From Aequorivita sp. (GTDB lineage Bacteria > Bacteroidota > Bacteroidia > Flavobacteriales > Flavobacteriaceae), in contig NVXN01000008.1 in NCBI GenBank assembly GCA_002733915.1, positions 107,948-114,753 on the forward strand: a DNA stretch of 6,806 nucleotides, given 5' to 3'. The notes below the pieces were generated by a model. It saw only the letters and a program-made list of their open reading frames with translations, was not told the origin of the DNA and did no database searches. Position 1 is the first letter of the stretch. Each line of letters begins with the position of its first letter. The translations under genes and the position numbers were made by a program. Below, piece by piece: positions 5,076 through 6,806 of this stretch.

Positions 5076-5702
5076 ATGGCTCTTTTTTATAACTTAATCG
5101 TTGGATTTCTTGGGTCATTTATTGGGGTGCTTCCACCTGGTTTAATAAATATGTACGCTGCCAAGATAAGCATGAAAGAAGGTAGGAAGAGAGGCCTACT
5201 TTTTTCAGTAGGTGTGTGCATTACCGTTATGTTGCAAACATACATAGCTTTGATTTTTGCACGCTATATCGGCAAACATCCCGAGATTGTAAGTATGCTT
5301 CAAAAAGTGGCTTTGGGTATTTTTATAAGCCTTACTATTTACTTCATTTTTATTGCGAAGGATACGCGCAGGGAATTTCGCGACCACGGCGAAAACTCAA
5401 AAAAAAATCGTTTCTTTTTGGGAATTTTTATAGCAATGCTCAACCTGCTTCCATTGCCATACTGGATGTACCTCAGCATTACTTTTTCAGCCTTTGGCGC
5501 ATTTTCTTTTACACAACCGCAACTTTTGGTAGCTGTTATAGCTTCTGGCATAGGCACTTTTTCGAGCCTTGCACTATATGTACAGTTCTTTAGGCCAAAA
5601 GAAGATTCTCGAAAACTAAAGTTAAATATGAATTATGTTATTGGGCTGGTAACAGCGGTGATTTCCATAATTACATTCTTCAAAATTTTAAGACAGATTT
5701 AA
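5076..5702 (+). CDS. LysE/RhtB-family membrane exporter
   Basis: A 208-residue integral membrane protein, the usual length for the LysE superfamily of amino acid and small-metabolite exporters. Six hydrophobic segments are visible at about residues 5-27, 40-63, 72-94, 113-137, 148-170 and 187-204. The first contains VLPPGLINMYAAK (18-30), which stands where LysE proteins have their PGP motif, followed by the conserved cytoplasmic turn SMKEGRKRGLLFSVG (32-46). A basic loop (95-112) precedes the fourth segment with NLLPLPYWMY (123-132). The substrate cannot be predicted. The gene starts 38 nt after trmB and ends 2 nt before the alkyltransferase-like gene, so it is very likely co-transcribed with that gene and probably with trmB. 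The start at 5076 places the first helix directly at the N-terminus, as expected. Confidence 0.85.
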   Translation: MALFYNLIVGFLGSFIGVLPPGLINMYAAKISMKEGRKRGLLFSVGVCITVMLQTYIALIFARYIGKHPEIVSMLQKVALGIFISLTIYFIFIAKDTRREFRDHGENSKKNRFFLGIFIAMLNLLPLPYWMYLSITFSAFGAFSFTQPQLLVAVIASGIGTFSSLALYVQFFRPKEDSRKLKLNMNYVIGLVTAVISIITFFKILRQI

Positions 5703-5704
5703 AA

Positions 5705-6028
5705 ATGGCCCATGAAGGTTTTTTTGAAAAAGTCTATGAAATAGCAAAATTAATTCCTTATGGAAGAGTAACATCCTATGGCGCAATCGCAAACTATCTG
5801 GGCGCCTCGGGAAGTGCCAGAATGGTAGGCTGGGCAATGAACGGAAGCGTAAAAAAAGATGTTCCGGCACATAGGGTTGTAAACCGAAATGGCTTGCTAA
5901 CAGGTAAACATCATTTTCAAGGCACAAATTTAATGCAGCAACTTTTAGAGAGTGAGGGTGTTGAAGTTGTGGAGAATAAAATACAAAATTTTGAGAAGTA
6001 TTTTTGGGATCCAATGAAGGAACTCTGA
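5705..6028 (+). CDS. Alkyltransferase-like (ATL) DNA repair protein, MGMT family
   Basis: A 107-residue protein matching the C-terminal DNA-binding domain of O6-alkylguanine-DNA alkyltransferases. IPYGRVTSYGAIANYLG (17-33) holds the tyrosine (Y25) that helps flip the damaged base. SARMVGWAMNG (37-47) carries the arginine finger R39 and the recognition helix. The active-site motif is VPAHRVVNRNG (53-63): alanine (A55) replaces the acceptor cysteine of PCHRV, so the protein cannot take up alkyl groups itself. Characterised ATL proteins with Trp or Ala here bind O6-alkylguanine tightly and direct it to nucleotide excision repair; that role is assigned by family. The length is normal for ATL and there is no sign of truncation. 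The ATG follows the LysE-family stop by 2 nt, suggesting translational coupling. No clear terminator follows: 6029-6060 has only an AT-only palindrome. Confidence 0.92.
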   Translation: MAHEGFFEKVYEIAKLIPYGRVTSYGAIANYLGASGSARMVGWAMNGSVKKDVPAHRVVNRNGLLTGKHHFQGTNLMQQLLESEGVEVVENKIQNFEKYFWDPMKEL

Positions 6029-6093
6029 TTTGTTTCCTAATTTTTAAAAATTTACAAATAATTGGAAATTCAAAAACTTCAGAAAACTAATAT

Positions 6094-6126
6094 TCCAGCC
6101 ATCTAAAATTCTAACTATCCAGCCAT
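6094..6126. repeat. Direct repeat TCCAGCCAT, 24-nt period
   Basis: TCCAGCCAT occurs at 6094-6102 and again at 6118-6126. Bases after each copy show only partial similarity, so this may be a decayed tandem duplication. It lies in the 185-bp gap between the alkyltransferase-like gene and mrp, upstream of the mrp promoter. Nothing else in 6029-6145 is recognisable. Confidence 0.35.
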
Positions 6127-6147
6127 AAATCATTTCAATCTTACTGC

Positions 6148-6178
6148 TTCGTTTTCCGAAGTATTCCCATTATATTTG
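6148..6178 (+). promoter_or_regulatory. mrp: Putative mrp promoter
   Basis: TATATTTG at 6171-6178 is a full match to the Bacteroidota -7 consensus. A TTCG at 6148-6151 stands 19 nt upstream, one base from the TTTG form of the -33 element. Transcription would start near 6183-6185, leaving a leader of about 30 nt before the ATG at 6214. Confidence 0.55.
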
Positions 6179-6181
6179 CAC

Positions 6182-6198
6182 TTTAGAATCAATCTAAA
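6182..6198 (+). promoter_or_regulatory. Inverted repeat at the mrp transcription start
   Basis: TTTAGA (6182-6187) and TCTAAA (6193-6198) are perfect reverse complements around the loop ATCAA. The repeat overlaps the predicted transcription start, so it could be a repressor site or a small 5'-end hairpin on the mRNA. The repeat is visible; its function is inferred. Confidence 0.35.
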
Positions 6199-6213
6199 TA
6201 TTACAGATAAAAA

Positions 6214-6806
6214 ATGAGCATTTCAAAACAAGATATCCTTCAAGCCCTTGAAAATATTACCGTTTCAGGTGAAGGAAAAAATATGGTGGAGAGTGGCGCT
6301 GTGCAAAACGTAGTGACTTTCGCAGATGAAATTATCGTGGACTTGAAACTTTCCACGCCAGCACTTCATATAAAAAAACGCGCCGAGGCAGATGTTATTA
6401 AAACCATTCACGAAAAAGTGGATGCAAATGCCAAAGTACAAGTAAATATAAAAGTGGAAGCACCCGCAAAACCACAAAACCCTAATTTAATTAAAGGAAA
6501 ACCAATTCCGGGAATCCAAAATATAATCGCTGTAGCGTCCGGAAAAGGAGGCGTAGGCAAATCTACGGTTGCAGCAAATTTGGCAGTTACACTTTCCAAA
6601 ATGGGTTTTAAGGTTGGTATTTTGGATGCCGATATTTACGGACCTTCAATCCCCATAATGTTTGATGTTGCCATGGAAAAACCACTTTCGGTAAATAGTG
6701 GGGGCAAAAGTAAAATGAAACCAATAGAAAATTATGGTGTAAAAATACTTTCCATTGGTTTTTTCACTCAACCTGATCAAGCTGTTATCTGGCGCGGTCC
6801 TATGGC
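6214..6806 (+). CDS. mrp: Mrp/NBP35-type Fe-S cluster carrier ATPase (partial, N-terminal half)
   Basis: The first 197 codons are present; the gene runs off the right edge and would be expected to reach about 370-380 residues. Residues about 5-75 form a MIP18/DUF59-like domain (DILQALENITV, then NVVTFADEIIVDLKL), fused as usual for bacterial Mrp proteins to a P-loop NTPase. The NTPase begins GIQNIIAVASGKGGVGKSTVAANLA with the deviant Walker A GKGGVGKST (110-118, lysines 111 and 116). The switch I region GILDADIYGPSIPIMF follows (135-150), then GFFTQPDQAVIWRGPM (182-197). Proteins of this family bind and transfer Fe-S clusters to target apoproteins in the cytosol; the CxxC cluster motif would lie beyond the window. 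The start ATG at 6214 sits about 30 nt after a good promoter. The preceding DNA repair gene is 185 bp away, so mrp is likely transcribed separately. Confidence 0.95.
   Translation, partial: MSISKQDILQALENITVSGEGKNMVESGAVQNVVTFADEIIVDLKLSTPALHIKKRAEADVIKTIHEKVDANAKVQVNIKVEAPAKPQNPNLIKGKPIPGIQNIIAVASGKGGVGKSTVAANLAVTLSKMGFKVGILDADIYGPSIPIMFDVAMEKPLSVNSGGKSKMKPIENYGVKILSIGFFTQPDQAVIWRGPM

Noticed and set aside
5216..5593. A 125-codon plus-strand ORF inside the LysE-family gene.
   Set aside because: It is an out-of-frame shadow rich in His, Cys and Tyr with no family resemblance; the LysE frame has six membrane helices and the conserved PPG motif.
6038..6054. Possible terminator after the alkyltransferase-like gene.
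   Set aside because: The palindrome AATTTTTAAAAATT is AT-only, has no loop and no T-tract after a GC stem, so it is expected by chance in such DNA.
1..6806. Mobile elements, CRISPR arrays, tRNA, rRNA, toxin-antitoxin or defence genes.
   Set aside because: No transposase, integrase, regular repeat array, tRNA-like fold or defence-gene motif was found on either strand.

Overview
This window looks like chromosome from a Flavobacteriaceae bacterium (Bacteroidota). The DNA is AT-rich. Shine-Dalgarno sequences are absent. Several upstream regions carry the Bacteroidota -7 promoter element TAnnTTTG. One protein ends in a type IX secretion (T9SS) sorting domain, and the other proteins read like core flavobacterial versions of their families. 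I see no mobile element, CRISPR array, tRNA or rRNA.

Layout, left to right. (1) The first 43 codons of a minus-strand gene, probably a LuxE/PaaK-type acyltransferase, run off the left edge. (2) A strong hairpin terminator follows, then a minus-strand gene for a secreted T9SS-sorted protein of unknown function. (3) A 288-bp divergent intergenic region holds a good promoter and a structured leader for the plus-strand two-component pair: a PhoB/OmpR-type response regulator and a histidine kinase with almost no periplasmic part. (4) A minus-strand MurG-like glycosyltransferase converges on the kinase, and their 3' ends overlap by 27 bp. (5) Divergent from the glycosyltransferase is a plus-strand cluster: trmB (tRNA m7G46 methyltransferase, TTG start), a LysE-family exporter, and an alkyltransferase-like DNA repair protein 2 nt after the exporter. 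(6) After a 185-bp gap with a good promoter comes the first half of mrp (apbC), an Fe-S cluster carrier ATPase, which runs off the right edge.

The genes do not form one pathway. They are housekeeping and regulatory genes in three transcription blocks: the minus-strand left genes, the two-component operon, and the trmB cluster followed by mrp. I found no clear undescribed system. The points most worth a second look are an eight-G run in the glycosyltransferase gene, where a slip of one base either way gives a stop within 2 to 8 codons; a 14-codon upstream ORF whose stop lies in one arm of an 8-bp inverted repeat directly before the response regulator start; a -7 element that implies a leaderless glycosyltransferase mRNA; and a near-perfect palindrome covering the trmB TTG start.
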